NCBI GenBank assembly: GCA_947480335.1
Contig: CANKCB010000001.1
Span: forward strand, 124,001 to 188,000
Direction: 5' to 3'
Source of the DNA: Gammaproteobacteria bacterium
Lineage (GTDB): Bacteria > Pseudomonadota > Gammaproteobacteria > Eutrophobiales > Eutrophobiaceae
DNA length: 64,000 bases
Shown: positions 48,469 through 59,316 of the stretch, piece by piece
Position numbering within the stretch: the stretch's first letter is position 1
How the letters are laid out: each line of letters opens with the position of its first letter
Made by a program: the position numbers and the translations under genes
The notes under the pieces: generated by a model
What the model saw: only the letters and a program-made list of their open reading frames with translations
What the model was told of the DNA's origin: nothing
Databases searched by the model: none

Positions 48469-49774
48469 GTTTTTACTGTTACTCGCGCTGGTCTCGTTCA
48501 ATGCGATAGCCGCGCCTGAAATCCAGACCTGGCAGACCAATCGTGGAATCAAGGTCTATTTTGTCCGAACAGAACAATTGCCGATACTGGACATACAAGT
48601 GGTCTTTGATGCGGGTAGCGTGCGCGACCCGGTAGATAAACGGGGTCTGTCCTTACTGGTCAACAGTTTGCTGGATCAGGCGGCTGGTGGGCAGGACGCG
48701 GATCAAATCAGCGCCGGATTCGAGGGCTACGGTGCGGAATATTCAGCACAATCCGGATATGACTCTGCCTCCGTATCAATACGTAGTCTGTCCGATAGCG
48801 ACCGTTTGCAACCGGCCCTGGCTAATCTGCATACCGTGCTTACCCGACCGGATTTCCGCGAGGCGGATCTGGAACGTCAACGCAATCAGGTACTGGTCGG
48901 CTTGCAACGCAACCAGCAATCACCATCTGATATCGCTGAAGAAAAATTTCTGGCGGCCATTTATAAGGATCATCCGTATGCGTACCTGAATGAAGGCACA
49001 GTTGAGTCTCTGGCGAAAATCACACATGATGATCTGGTGACATTTCATGCCAGCCTCTATACCGCCAGTAATGCAATGGTGACGATAGTAGGCAATACCG
49101 ACAGGGCAGGGGCCGAAGCAATTGCAGTACAACTGACCGGCGATTTGCCAGAAGGTGTGAAGCCAGCACCGATGGATTCGGTCAGACCCTTGGCGGCGGC
49201 CGAGTCGATCAGTATTGCTCATCCGTCTTCACAGGTGCATATCCTGATTGGACAACCGGGTATGCGGTATGGTGATCCCGATTATTTTCCGTTGTATGTG
49301 GGTAACCATATCCTCGGTGGCAACGGACTGGTATCGCGGATTTCAGATGAAGTACGCGAGAAGCGTGGATTGTCCTACAGTGCAGGCAGTTATTTTGCTC
49401 CGCGTCGTGATATGGGACCATTCCTTGCCAGTATCCAGGTGCGAGGTGATCAGGCGGCTGAGGGACTGGCTGTCCTGAAAAAAACCATCTCCGATTTTAT
49501 TGCACAGGGTCCGACGGCCGAGGAACTGGATGCGGTGAAGAAAAATATTACAGGTGGCTTCCCCTTGCGTATCGACAGTAACAAGAAAATTTCCGGTTAT
49601 CTGTCAGTAATCGGGTTCTATGGTTTGCCACTTGATTATCTGGACAGGTTCAATGATCGTATCGAGTCGATTACGGTAGAACAAATCAAGGATGCGTTTA
49701 CTCGACGTATTGACAGCAATAAGTTTGTAACGGTGCAGGTAGGTCCGGTAGCGCAGACCGGCTCCGGCAACTGA
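48458..49774 (+). CDS. M16 family peptidase-like subunit without zinc motif
   Basis: 438 residues from ATG 48458, after a GGAGA site and overlapping the upstream gene by 11 bp. A signal peptide (KFLLLLALVSFNAIAA) is present. The position equivalent to HxxEH reads RGLSLLVNSLL, so zinc cannot bind. The substrate-binding C-terminal part (REKRGLSYSAGSYF) is conserved, as in the inactive partner of mitochondrial-processing-peptidase-like pairs. Confidence 0.92.
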   Translation: MYAKFLLLLALVSFNAIAAPEIQTWQTNRGIKVYFVRTEQLPILDIQVVFDAGSVRDPVDKRGLSLLVNSLLDQAAGGQDADQISAGFEGYGAEYSAQSGYDSASVSIRSLSDSDRLQPALANLHTVLTRPDFREADLERQRNQVLVGLQRNQQSPSDIAEEKFLAAIYKDHPYAYLNEGTVESLAKITHDDLVTFHASLYTASNAMVTIVGNTDRAGAEAIAVQLTGDLPEGVKPAPMDSVRPLAAAESISIAHPSSQVHILIGQPGMRYGDPDYFPLYVGNHILGGNGLVSRISDEVREKRGLSYSAGSYFAPRRDMGPFLASIQVRGDQAAEGLAVLKKTISDFIAQGPTAEELDAVKKNITGGFPLRIDSNKKISGYLSVIGFYGLPLDYLDRFNDRIESITVEQIKDAFTRRIDSNKFVTVQVGPVAQTGSGN

Positions 49775-49786
49775 TCCGCCTGTGCC

Positions 49787-51087
<1,301 letters not shown>

Positions 51088-51131
51088 AAAAAAATGAACA
51101 GGCAGGACTTTATGCATCAGGAGCGCAGACC

Positions 51132-52820
51132 ATGACAACGATGAGCCGGTATCTACTGCTAGGCTTGCTGGTTATTGCAACCGTTGGTCGAGCGGATCAA
51201 CCTCAGTATGCTGCCGTGGCCAGTGCCCATCCGCTAGCTACTGAGGCCGGTCTGGAAATCCTGCGTCAGGGAGGCAATGCCTTTGATGCGGCAGTGGCCA
51301 TCAGTGCGGCTCTGGCCGTGGTGGAGCCTTCCGGTTCCGGTTTGGGTGGTGGAGGTTTCTGGCTACTGCACCGACAAAGTGATAACAAGGAAGTCATGAT
51401 CGATGGTCGGGAGAAAGCACCCGGATATGCTAATGCCCGCATGTATCTGGATGAAAAGGATGAAGTAAAACCAAGAGCCTCGCTGGACGGCCCACTCGCC
51501 GGTGGCATTCCGGGTGTGCCGGCTGCAATAGTCTATATCGCCATGAATTATGGTCGCCTGCCACTCGCAACCAGTCTGGCGCCGGCTATCCGTTATGCTC
51601 GGGATGGATTTGCTATTACCGAGGGATTACAAAAGGCGATAAAGGGTCGGTCGGATGTGATGTCGCAATACCCTCCGTCTGCCGCTATTTTCCTGCCTGA
51701 CGGCAAGGTGCCGGAAGCCGGGCAGGTGCTGGTACAAACTGATCTAGCCAATACCTTGCAATCGATTGCTGACAAGGGACTCGCCGGTTTTTATTACGGT
51801 GATATGGCCGCCAAACTGATACAGGGTATGCAACAGTTTGGTGGTATCTGGAGCCTGCAGGATCTGGAGCAGTATAGTGTGCTGGAACGGTTGCCACAAA
51901 AATTTACCTACCGTGATATATCGGTAGTCTCAGCTTCGCCGCCATCTTCCGGTGGTATCGTCATGGCAGAGACATTGAAAATCCTTGAGCATTTCGATTT
52001 GCGTGCGATGGATCGTATCACCCGGGTACATTATGTTGTTGAGGCACTGCGTCGTGCCTATCGTGATCGGTCTGTGTATCTGGGTGACCCGGATTTTATC
52101 AAGGTACCAGTGGATCGTTTGCTGGATCCGGATTATATCGAGGCGATGGCAATGACCATCAGTGCGGACAAGGCCACGCCCAGTGATGAACTGGGTGAAA
52201 ATCCGGGTCCGAAACAATCGGGTGAATCGACAACACATTTTTCCATTCTCGATACCGAGGGTAATCGGGTTGCTGCCACGCTAAGCGTGAATCTGACGAT
52301 GGGCTCCGGATTTGTTATTCCAGGTACCGGTGTACTAGTAAATAATGAAATGGATGATTTTTCCATCAAATCAGGCATACCCAACTCCTACGGGCTGGTA
52401 GGTTTTGAAGCCAATGCGATAGCGCCTGGAAAACGGCCCTTGTCCAGTATGTCTCCTACCTTCGTGGAATCATCTGACAGAATCGGTTTGCTCGGCACGC
52501 CCGGAGGCAGCCGCATTATCTCGATGGTATTGCTGGGTATCCTTGATTTTGCCGATGGTCAGTTACCCGAGTCCTGGGTGGATTTGCCCCGCTATCATCA
52601 CCAATACAAACCGGATGTCGTCCTGTATGAGCCCGCTGCATTCAATCAACAGGAACAGCAACAATTGAAAGCAATGGGTTATGAGTTGCGTGAATCAAAC
52701 CGGCTCTATGGTGATATGCATGCTGTGATGTGGGATAAGCGTACCGGGTATGTCTACGCTGAATCTGACAAGCGTGGCGAAGGCGCCGCCAGAATATTAA
52801 AACCGGAAAGCAAACCCTAG
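51132..52820 (+). CDS. ggt: Gamma-glutamyltranspeptidase
   Basis: Periplasmic enzyme cleaving gamma-glutamyl bonds of glutathione; 562 residues with a signal peptide (cleavage near GRA-D). The autoprocessing nucleophile is Thr367 in ESTTHFSIL, dividing the chain into a large and a 196-residue small subunit. GTPGGSRIISMV is the conserved oxyanion region. The last 4 bp overlap the convergent mutM end. Confidence 0.95.
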   Translation: MTTMSRYLLLGLLVIATVGRADQPQYAAVASAHPLATEAGLEILRQGGNAFDAAVAISAALAVVEPSGSGLGGGGFWLLHRQSDNKEVMIDGREKAPGYANARMYLDEKDEVKPRASLDGPLAGGIPGVPAAIVYIAMNYGRLPLATSLAPAIRYARDGFAITEGLQKAIKGRSDVMSQYPPSAAIFLPDGKVPEAGQVLVQTDLANTLQSIADKGLAGFYYGDMAAKLIQGMQQFGGIWSLQDLEQYSVLERLPQKFTYRDISVVSASPPSSGGIVMAETLKILEHFDLRAMDRITRVHYVVEALRRAYRDRSVYLGDPDFIKVPVDRLLDPDYIEAMAMTISADKATPSDELGENPGPKQSGESTTHFSILDTEGNRVAATLSVNLTMGSGFVIPGTGVLVNNEMDDFSIKSGIPNSYGLVGFEANAIAPGKRPLSSMSPTFVESSDRIGLLGTPGGSRIISMVLLGILDFADGQLPESWVDLPRYHHQYKPDVVLYEPAAFNQQEQQQLKAMGYELRESNRLYGDMHAVMWDKRTGYVYAESDKRGEGAARILKPESKP

Positions 52821-53632
52821 CACTGACAATGAGTACAATAATACGTCGCACGCTGGTTTATGTTGCGATGTTTGATTAAGTTGCCACAAACATGACACGG
52901 TTGTCTTTTCCTGCCATACACATTTAATGTCTGTTGAAAGTAGCCTGGACTGCCATCACTGTTGACGAAGTCGCGCAGTGTGGTACCTCCCTGACGGATG
53001 GCTCGTTTCAGTATTTGTTTTATACAGGCAGCCAGTTTGGTATAACGCGGCAGAGAGAGCTTGCCAGCCGGAACGTCCGGTCGGATGCCGGCAAGAAACA
53101 AGGCTTCATTCGCATAGATGTTACCGACACCGACCACCGTATGACTGTCCATAATGAATAGCTTGACTGCCTGTGTACGGTTGCGTGACAGCTTGTACAG
53201 ATAGGTGCCGGTAAAATTCCGCTGCAGGGGTTCTGGCCCGAGATTGATCAGCAGTTTGTGTTGATTCGGATCATCCGTTGTCCACAGTACGCATCCAAAT
53301 CGTCGCGGGTCGTGTAGTCGCATGCACTGGCCTGTATCAAACAGTAGTTCAAAATGATCATGTTTTCTGTAGGGCGTATCTTTCTCAACAATGCGTAAAC
53401 TGCCAGACATGCCCAGATGCAGAAGCAAATGGCCATGCTCAAATTCGACCAGAATATATTTACCACGTCGGGTCACATGCTGGACAGTGTGGTCACGCAG
53501 GATGCTGTTCAGTTTGGCCGGGACAGGCCAGCGCAACCTGCCATCCCTGATAGTTACTTTCAATACTGTATTTTGCAGGATATGGGGACGGATGCCGCGA
53601 CAGGCTGTTTCGATTTCAGGTAATTCAGGCAT
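52817..53632 (-). CDS. mutM: Formamidopyrimidine-DNA glycosylase
   Basis: Base-excision repair of 8-oxoguanine; 271 residues. MPELPEIE gives the catalytic N-terminal Pro and Glu3, RRGKYILVEF the conserved lysine, and the C-terminal zinc finger has CHVC and CTHC. Its 3' end overlaps ggt by 4 bp tail-to-tail. Confidence 0.97.
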   Translation of the reverse strand: MPELPEIETACRGIRPHILQNTVLKVTIRDGRLRWPVPAKLNSILRDHTVQHVTRRGKYILVEFEHGHLLLHLGMSGSLRIVEKDTPYRKHDHFELLFDTGQCMRLHDPRRFGCVLWTTDDPNQHKLLINLGPEPLQRNFTGTYLYKLSRNRTQAVKLFIMDSHTVVGVGNIYANEALFLAGIRPDVPAGKLSLPRYTKLAACIKQILKRAIRQGGTTLRDFVNSDGSPGYFQQTLNVYGRKRQPCHVCGNLIKHRNINQRATYYCTHCQC

Positions 53633-53637
53633 GGAAT

Positions 53638-54474
53638 CTAGTTGGCCATTTGCATCAGGCCGAGTACTTCGGTCATCTGAGCCGGGAAATGATAGACGAA
53701 ACTTGTACCTTTGCGCCGGAGCAATAGTTCAGGAGTCTGTGCCAACACCGATATTTGCACAGGTTCGCCATTGTCGGCTACCAGTGTAATGGTTGATTCT
53801 ATATCGGTTTCATCACTGATACTTACCCTGTCAGTTACCAACTGAGTCCACTGTTTGCCAATATCTTCAACCAGTGTAGCAGGTGCTCGAGGAGTCCCTC
53901 CGACCTCGGTCCAGCGCGTGTTGGTAATTTCCAGTTGCAAATCTGGAAGCTGTATACTTTTCAGGTTGACAGTAGCAGGAACAATGTGGACCTCCGCAAA
54001 AAATTCAGCGTCCTGTAACAGTTGTGGATACAGTCTGTCTTCAATCAGATAGATGTTTTGTCGATTTTCTATATAACGACTGTTGTCCAACGGACTGGTA
54101 CCGCCAAAACGGAATATCTGTGAATCGAAGCTCAGTGTTACCGGATTGTCCACAAGACCCAGTTTGGCAGGTTCAGCTGAGACCGTACTGATGCTGACAG
54201 TTTGCAATAACTCCAGCAGAGAGCTGATCCGAAATGGGTTGGCGGCAATCTGGATCGGTGCGGTAATCAACCAGCCCGCTTCTGACTTACGCAGCAATAT
54301 ATCCGGTTTGCCCGGGCGTGACAGATGAATTTCGCTGATAGTATCCGGACTCAATGTGCTAACTAGCGCAGGTAATTCGGTTGCAGGTGCCGACGGTTCA
54401 GTCCGGATCAGGAATATGAACAATCCAACTACCAGCGCGAGTAAAACCAGATTCAGTACAATTCTATAGGGCAT
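53638..54474 (-). CDS. DUF4340-domain protein of a Gld-type ABC operon
   Basis: 278 residues. One N-terminal membrane helix (LNLVLLALVVGLFIFLI) anchors a periplasmic beta-rich DUF4340 domain (SEIHLSRPGKPDILLRK, SAEPAKLGLVDNPVTLSF). Such proteins always accompany the GldG-like subunit; function unknown. Fourth gene of the operon, 6 bp after the GldG-like gene. Confidence 0.82.
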   Translation of the reverse strand: MPYRIVLNLVLLALVVGLFIFLIRTEPSAPATELPALVSTLSPDTISEIHLSRPGKPDILLRKSEAGWLITAPIQIAANPFRISSLLELLQTVSISTVSAEPAKLGLVDNPVTLSFDSQIFRFGGTSPLDNSRYIENRQNIYLIEDRLYPQLLQDAEFFAEVHIVPATVNLKSIQLPDLQLEITNTRWTEVGGTPRAPATLVEDIGKQWTQLVTDRVSISDETDIESTITLVADNGEPVQISVLAQTPELLLRRKGTSFVYHFPAQMTEVLGLMQMAN

Positions 54475-54480
54475 TTGGTT

Positions 54481-55851
54481 CTAACTGCGTTTGCGACGCC
54501 ACCAGAGTGTAGTACCCGTCAATACCAGTAGCAATGGCAATACGATCAGGAAAAAGATACCGATAACCCCAATAGTGACAGAGGAGAGTGTCAGTTGTGT
54601 GTCGGTGGCAATACGTACGGGGATATCGATCAGATTATTTTCTTCTGCCAGCCATTGGACAAGACGTAAACCAAAATCCTGATTACCAGCATTGCCAAGG
54701 AACTGGTTGGAAACAAAATCACCATCACCAATCACAATCACGCGCTGCTGTTTGCCAGTTGGGTCAGACTTGTCCAGCGGGCGTTCCAGTGCCATGCCGA
54801 TGGTTAATGGTCCCTGCTGATCAGCGCCCGCATCAAACTGGCTGTTTGCATCCAGTGGGCCGGTTTCAAGCCAGGTGTGTGTGCCGGTAGTCAGTAACGG
54901 TGTACTGGTCCAGTTTGAGTTATTGATGCTGGATAGGGCTGTTGCACGAGGAAACAAGGTGGTAAAACCGAAACCTTTCACCGCGTCGTGCTGGCCATAA
55001 AGACTGGCGGTGATCATGGTAATGCCGGGATCAGTTATTCCGACCAGTTTACCGGCCACATCAATGACTGTACCCGTTGCAATCTTTATACCCAGATAAT
55101 CTGCGATAGGCTGTGTAAAAGCCGGTTCGTCCGGATCCACCAGCCAAAGTAACTTGCCTCCCTTTTGCAGGTACTGGATCAGCAAATCGTTCTCGCCTGG
55201 TAACAGCGGTACTCTGGGGCCGGCCAGCACCACGAACGAGGTATTGTCCGGAATCGCACTGACTTCACTCAGGTTCAGAGGGTGGATTTGATAGCCGCGT
55301 GTTTCCAGCGTCTTGCCCCATTCACCCAGATCATGGTTGGCCTGTCCAAGCGGATTACGTTCACCGTGTCCTTCAATAAAGGCCAACCAGGTTTCTCCGG
55401 AACGGGACAAGCGGATCAATGCATTGATAAAGGCCGATTCAGTGGCCTCCCGCAGATGCTCGGTGCGTCCCTGATAATGAATAAGCAGCTCACCATTGAT
55501 GCTGATACCTTGTTCACGGATTTCATCTGGCACAGTATCCGGATTCTGGAAGCGAAAGCTCAGGTCAGGTTTGATGCGCTGGAATTTTTCAATGAATAAA
55601 CGGATTGCCTTGCGAAAATCTGTCTGCTCGCGTGCATATGAAACAACGGTGATCGGACCGTCCGTGCGTTCCAGTACCTGAATGCTGGCCTCGGCCAGTG
55701 TGTGTCGCCCATTGCGAGTCCAGTCTATTACCAGTGGATAGCGGGTGCTGGCCCAGGCCAGTAGTGTTGCCAGTGCGATTAAAAGTACCAGCATGACCAG
55801 ACTGTTCATACGATAGCTGTTGGCAGACAGACGTTTGGAAGCTGGTTTCAT
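54481..55851 (-). CDS. GldG-like ABC transporter auxiliary protein
   Basis: 456 residues of the ABC_transp_aux family: N-terminal helix (VMLVLLIALATLLAWAST), large periplasmic domain with a GATase-like segment (FVVLAGPRVPLLPGENDLL, LLWLVDPDEPA), and a C-terminal helix (IGIFFLIVLPLLLVLTG) followed by a basic tail. In Bacteroidota gliders GldG works with GldA and GldF; in non-gliding proteobacteria the role is unknown. Confidence 0.88.
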   Translation of the reverse strand: MKPASKRLSANSYRMNSLVMLVLLIALATLLAWASTRYPLVIDWTRNGRHTLAEASIQVLERTDGPITVVSYAREQTDFRKAIRLFIEKFQRIKPDLSFRFQNPDTVPDEIREQGISINGELLIHYQGRTEHLREATESAFINALIRLSRSGETWLAFIEGHGERNPLGQANHDLGEWGKTLETRGYQIHPLNLSEVSAIPDNTSFVVLAGPRVPLLPGENDLLIQYLQKGGKLLWLVDPDEPAFTQPIADYLGIKIATGTVIDVAGKLVGITDPGITMITASLYGQHDAVKGFGFTTLFPRATALSSINNSNWTSTPLLTTGTHTWLETGPLDANSQFDAGADQQGPLTIGMALERPLDKSDPTGKQQRVIVIGDGDFVSNQFLGNAGNQDFGLRLVQWLAEENNLIDIPVRIATDTQLTLSSVTIGVIGIFFLIVLPLLLVLTGTTLWWRRKRS

Positions 55852-55863
55852 CGGCAGGCCAAT

Positions 55864-56607
55864 CTAGGGATGTGTCCTGAGCGCATCGATACGCCAGATA
55901 CCAAGTAATAGAAATGAAGATGTCAGGATTAGGAAACTGGCGAGATCAACAGAGTTGAACAGTCCAGCAGTGAAATTATTGTAATGCTGTAACAGGGACA
56001 GATAACTGGCTACTGAACTAATCGTGTTTGTGTCATCACTGCCAGCAAGATGACTGGTCCATAACATTAGTAGTAGCATCAGTGTACAAACAGCCGCGAT
56101 AACCGGTTGTCTGAATAAGGTTGATACAAATACGCCTGCTGCTGTAAATGTACCTGTCAGTAACAGCAGGCCCAGCAATGCCGACGCCAACTGGCCAAAG
56201 TCCAATGTTGTGCCCAATGCCAGACTCGCAGGCATCAGACTGACCATAAATACAATGCCACACATAAACAGATACAGGCCGACAAATTTGCCTAGCACCA
56301 GACTGGTGATCGTAATCGGTGAAGACAGCAACAGTTTGATTGTGCCACTACGCAATTCTTCGCTGAACAAACGCATGGTTAAAAAAGGAGTAATCAGTAA
56401 CAGGATCAATCCACTGCTCTGATAAAATCCGGCGATCACGACTTCGGTCAGACCGTGGCCATTGTAGTTGTCAGGTTGTTGTAGATAGCGGGTGAGGAAA
56501 ATGTAGAATAATAATGCATGTATGAACTGGATGATGGCAAGCACGGTCCAGGCAAGTGGGGACAGTAGTAAGCGACGCAATTCAAAGCTTGCGATATTCT
56601 GTATCAT
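55864..56607 (-). CDS. ABC-2 type permease (GldF-like)
   Basis: 247 residues, six predicted helices. FELRRLLLSPLAWTVLA and FSEELRSGTIKLLLSSPITI are the conserved ABC-2 membrane elements. It overlaps the ATPase gene (ATGA). Forms the membrane channel of the operon's transporter. Confidence 0.9.
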   Translation of the reverse strand: MIQNIASFELRRLLLSPLAWTVLAIIQFIHALLFYIFLTRYLQQPDNYNGHGLTEVVIAGFYQSSGLILLLITPFLTMRLFSEELRSGTIKLLLSSPITITSLVLGKFVGLYLFMCGIVFMVSLMPASLALGTTLDFGQLASALLGLLLLTGTFTAAGVFVSTLFRQPVIAAVCTLMLLLMLWTSHLAGSDDTNTISSVASYLSLLQHYNNFTAGLFNSVDLASFLILTSSFLLLGIWRIDALRTHP

Positions 56608-57347
56608 GCCGTTTGGGCCTTTGCGGTGGAATGCGCTGTGCCAGTTAGTTGCAGATAAGTCTGCTCCAGCGGTTGCGTCAGTTTCGTCATAACACTGTCC
56701 AGTACCACTGTGCCAGCTTGCAGGATGAGTACACGGTCACAGGTGGTTTCTGCCTCGGCGAGCATGTGTGTAGACAGGATAATGCTGTGATGCTTGCCCA
56801 TCTCGCGGATCAATTCACGAATTTCAATCATCTGGTTCGGATCCACTCCCGAGCTAGGCTCGTCCAGAATGATCACTGCCGGTTCGTGTATCAGTGCCTG
56901 GGCAATTCCGATACGCTGCTGATACCCTTTTGACAGGTTGCCTATCAGGCGTTTGCCTACCTCAGTCAAACCACACTTTTGTTTGCTGGTATCGATACAG
57001 GTCACGAGTCTGTTTGATTGGATACCGCGTAATCTGCCACTGTAAGCCAGATATTCATCAACGGTGCAATCTGGATAAACCGGTGGTTGTTCTGGCAGGT
57101 AACCCAGATGTTGTTTGGCCTGCAAAGGTTGTTCGATGATGTCAAAGCCGGCGATGGAAATTGCGCCGGAGGAAGCGGCCATGACACCGCAAATAATTTG
57201 CATCAGTGTACTTTTGCCTGCACCGTTTGGCCCTAAAAAACACACAATTTCACCGCGATGAATGGTAAAGCAGATATTGTCTAGGGCCAGGCGCTGGCCA
57301 TAATAGCGGGAAATACTGGCGGCAGTTATCAGGGGGGAATTCGTCAT
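56604..57347 (-). CDS. ABC transporter ATPase (GldA-like)
   Basis: 247 residues with Walker A FLGPNGAGKST, signature LSKGYQQRIGIAQALI and Walker B VIILDEPSSGVDP. First gene of the four-gene operon and divergent from the desaturase gene. Substrate unknown. Confidence 0.92.
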   Translation of the reverse strand: MTNSPLITAASISRYYGQRLALDNICFTIHRGEIVCFLGPNGAGKSTLMQIICGVMAASSGAISIAGFDIIEQPLQAKQHLGYLPEQPPVYPDCTVDEYLAYSGRLRGIQSNRLVTCIDTSKQKCGLTEVGKRLIGNLSKGYQQRIGIAQALIHEPAVIILDEPSSGVDPNQMIEIRELIREMGKHHSIILSTHMLAEAETTCDRVLILQAGTVVLDSVMTKLTQPLEQTYLQLTGTAHSTAKAQTA

Positions 57348-57571
57348 GGATAAATATTTTTTGGATTTTCTCCGCCGTTACAACGCTGTCTGTCTGAATC
57401 CTGACAGCCGGGGTAATATAAACGTAATTGTACTCTATCGCGACCAGAGAGTGCTCAAACCGAACGGCTAATTTAATGGGTATCTTTACCAAATACTATT
57501 ACAATATACCCGGTGCAGTCTGACCATCTTTTAACTTCAATCTAGTCAAATATTTGATTTGGGGGAACTGA

Positions 57572-58738
57572 ATGTTTCATGCTTTGCCAGTCTGGCTATA
57601 TGTTGTTATTACTCTGGGTCTGACCCATATCACCATTGCGTCGGTGACCATTTACCTGCATCGTCATCAGGCACATCGGGCGCTGGATTTACATCCGCTT
57701 TGCAGTCATTTTTTCAGATTCTGGTTATGGTTAACCACCGGAACCGTCACCCGGCAATGGGTCGCCATACACAGAAAGCACCATGCCAAGGTTGAAACGG
57801 CCGAGGATCCGCATAGTCCTCAACAGGTCGGCATTACCAGGGTATTACTGGAAGGCGCCGAACTGTACAAACGCGAAGCCGCCAACCTGCAGACCCTGCA
57901 ACAATATGGCCATGATACGCCGGACGACTGGCTGGAAAGAAATGTGTATGACAGTCATTCCTACTTCGGAATAGTCATAATGCTGATGATCGATCTGCTG
58001 TTATTTGGCGCGATAGGTATCACCATCTGGGCTGTGCAGATGATCTGGATACCGGTTTTTGCTGCTGGCATTATTAATGGTGCCGGTCACTGGTGGGGTT
58101 ACCGTAATTTTGAACCGGCTGATGCTTCGACCAATATACTCCCGATAGGCGTGTTAATTGGCGGGGAAGAACTGCATAACAATCATCATGCTTTTGCCAG
58201 TTCTGCGCGGTTTTCCTCAGCCTGGTATGAAATTGATGTGGGTTGGTACTATATACGCCTGATGCAGGCATTCAGATTGGCCAGAGTCAGAAAGGTGGCC
58301 CCACGTCCGGTGCTCGATTATAAAAACCAGACTATAGATTTAGACACAGTAAAAGCGCTGGCGAGCTATCGCATGCATGTGATGTCACGCTATGCCCGTG
58401 ATGTGGTACGACACGTATGCCGGGATGAAAAGGCTCGTGCAGACAAGGTCGGCAGACAGGTATTGCGTCGCGGCCGGAAATTTTTGGTTCGTCATCATCT
58501 GTTACTGGATGAAGCGTCCCGTCACCGGTTGGACGCCGTGCTGGCCGAGAGCGATGCGTTGAAGGTAGTGTATGAATTCAGCCAGCGTTTGCAGTCTATC
58601 TGGCATATGAAAACGGCGAGCCACGAAACGCTGTTACAGTCGTTGCAGGACTGGTGTCACCACGCAGAACCATCAAGGCGTATAGATTGCAGGAAGCGTG
58701 AGGTACAACACCGGCACAGGCTGGGCCTGTGCCGGTAA
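57572..58738 (+). CDS. desA: Membrane fatty-acid desaturase (delta-9 acyl type)
   Basis: 388 residues. Histidine boxes are HRHQAH (30-35), HRKHH (67-71) and HNNHH (about 203-207), the di-iron signature of acyl-lipid/acyl-CoA desaturases. Four hydrophobic segments surround them. The C-terminal 130 residues are basic and soluble, longer than the minimal family. Its last nine codons form one arm of a perfect hairpin. GGGGGAA site before ATG. Confidence 0.9.
   Translation: MFHALPVWLYVVITLGLTHITIASVTIYLHRHQAHRALDLHPLCSHFFRFWLWLTTGTVTRQWVAIHRKHHAKVETAEDPHSPQQVGITRVLLEGAELYKREAANLQTLQQYGHDTPDDWLERNVYDSHSYFGIVIMLMIDLLLFGAIGITIWAVQMIWIPVFAAGIINGAGHWWGYRNFEPADASTNILPIGVLIGGEELHNNHHAFASSARFSSAWYEIDVGWYYIRLMQAFRLARVRKVAPRPVLDYKNQTIDLDTVKALASYRMHVMSRYARDVVRHVCRDEKARADKVGRQVLRRGRKFLVRHHLLLDEASRHRLDAVLAESDALKVVYEFSQRLQSIWHMKTASHETLLQSLQDWCHHAEPSRRIDCRKREVQHRHRLGLCR
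58710..58736. terminator. Perfect 12-bp hairpin at the desA/rpmG convergence
   Basis: ACCGGCACAGGC and GCCTGTGCCGGT with a 3-nt loop. It lies within the last codons and stop of desA and just after the rpmG stop. No clean T tract on either side, but the position suggests bidirectional termination. Confidence 0.55.
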
Positions 58739-58741
58739 AAA

Positions 58742-58909
58742 CTATTTGATTTTTGCTTCCTTGTAGACGACGTGTTTACGTACAACCGGATCGTATTTCT
58801 TCATTTCCATCTTGTCCGGCATGTTGCGCTTGTTTTTGGTCGTGGTGTAATAGTGTCCGGTCCCTTCTGAAGAAACCAGTTTGATTTTTTCACGTGCACT
58901 CTTGGCCAT
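58742..58909 (-). CDS. rpmG: 50S ribosomal protein L33
   Basis: 55 residues, too short for a standard ORF cut-off, matching E. coli L33 almost throughout ([14 protein letters not shown] at the start, [10 protein letters not shown] at the end). Zinc cysteines are absent, as in the C-minus form. Nine bases after rpmB. Confidence 0.97.
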   Translation of the reverse strand: MAKSAREKIKLVSSEGTGHYYTTTKNKRNMPDKMEMKKYDPVVRKHVVYKEAKIK

Positions 58910-58918
58910 ATAATTTCC

Positions 58919-59155
58919 TTATACCTTGATGCCGCGGGCGCGGATATCTGCCAGCACGGTGTCTATGCCGTTCTTATCGATCGTTCTTAAGCCATTGCTG
59001 CTGACCGTAAGGTTGACCCAGCGGCTTTCACTTTCTACCCAGAACCGGCGATCATGCAGGTTCGGTAAAAAACGGCGTTTGGTTTTATTGTTCGCATGGG
59101 AAACATTATTGCCGTACATCGGCTTTTTCCCGGTTACCTGACAAATTCGCGACAT
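58919..59155 (-). CDS. rpmB: 50S ribosomal protein L28
   Basis: 78 residues from ATG 59155 ([20 protein letters not shown]); the frame is open upstream but the extra 18 codons are not part of the family. Operon rpmB-rpmG as in other gammaproteobacteria. Confidence 0.97.
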   Translation of the reverse strand: MSRICQVTGKKPMYGNNVSHANNKTKRRFLPNLHDRRFWVESESRWVNLTVSSNGLRTIDKNGIDTVLADIRARGIKV

Positions 59156-59316
59156 CGTTGCAATCCCAGACATTATTAAAAGAGGGCGGATTTTACATGG
59201 ATTGTCCAATTACGCCAAGCTGATCATGTAGGTATGCAGTTTATTCACCCAAAGACTGGTATCAGCTATAGCCAGACGCGATCGACATTTATAAATAGTA
59301 TATAAAAAACAGTGCC

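Noticed and set aside
52817-52820. ggt/mutM 4-bp tail overlap as a regulatory feature
   Set aside because: Short convergent overlaps are common and nothing else supports regulation.
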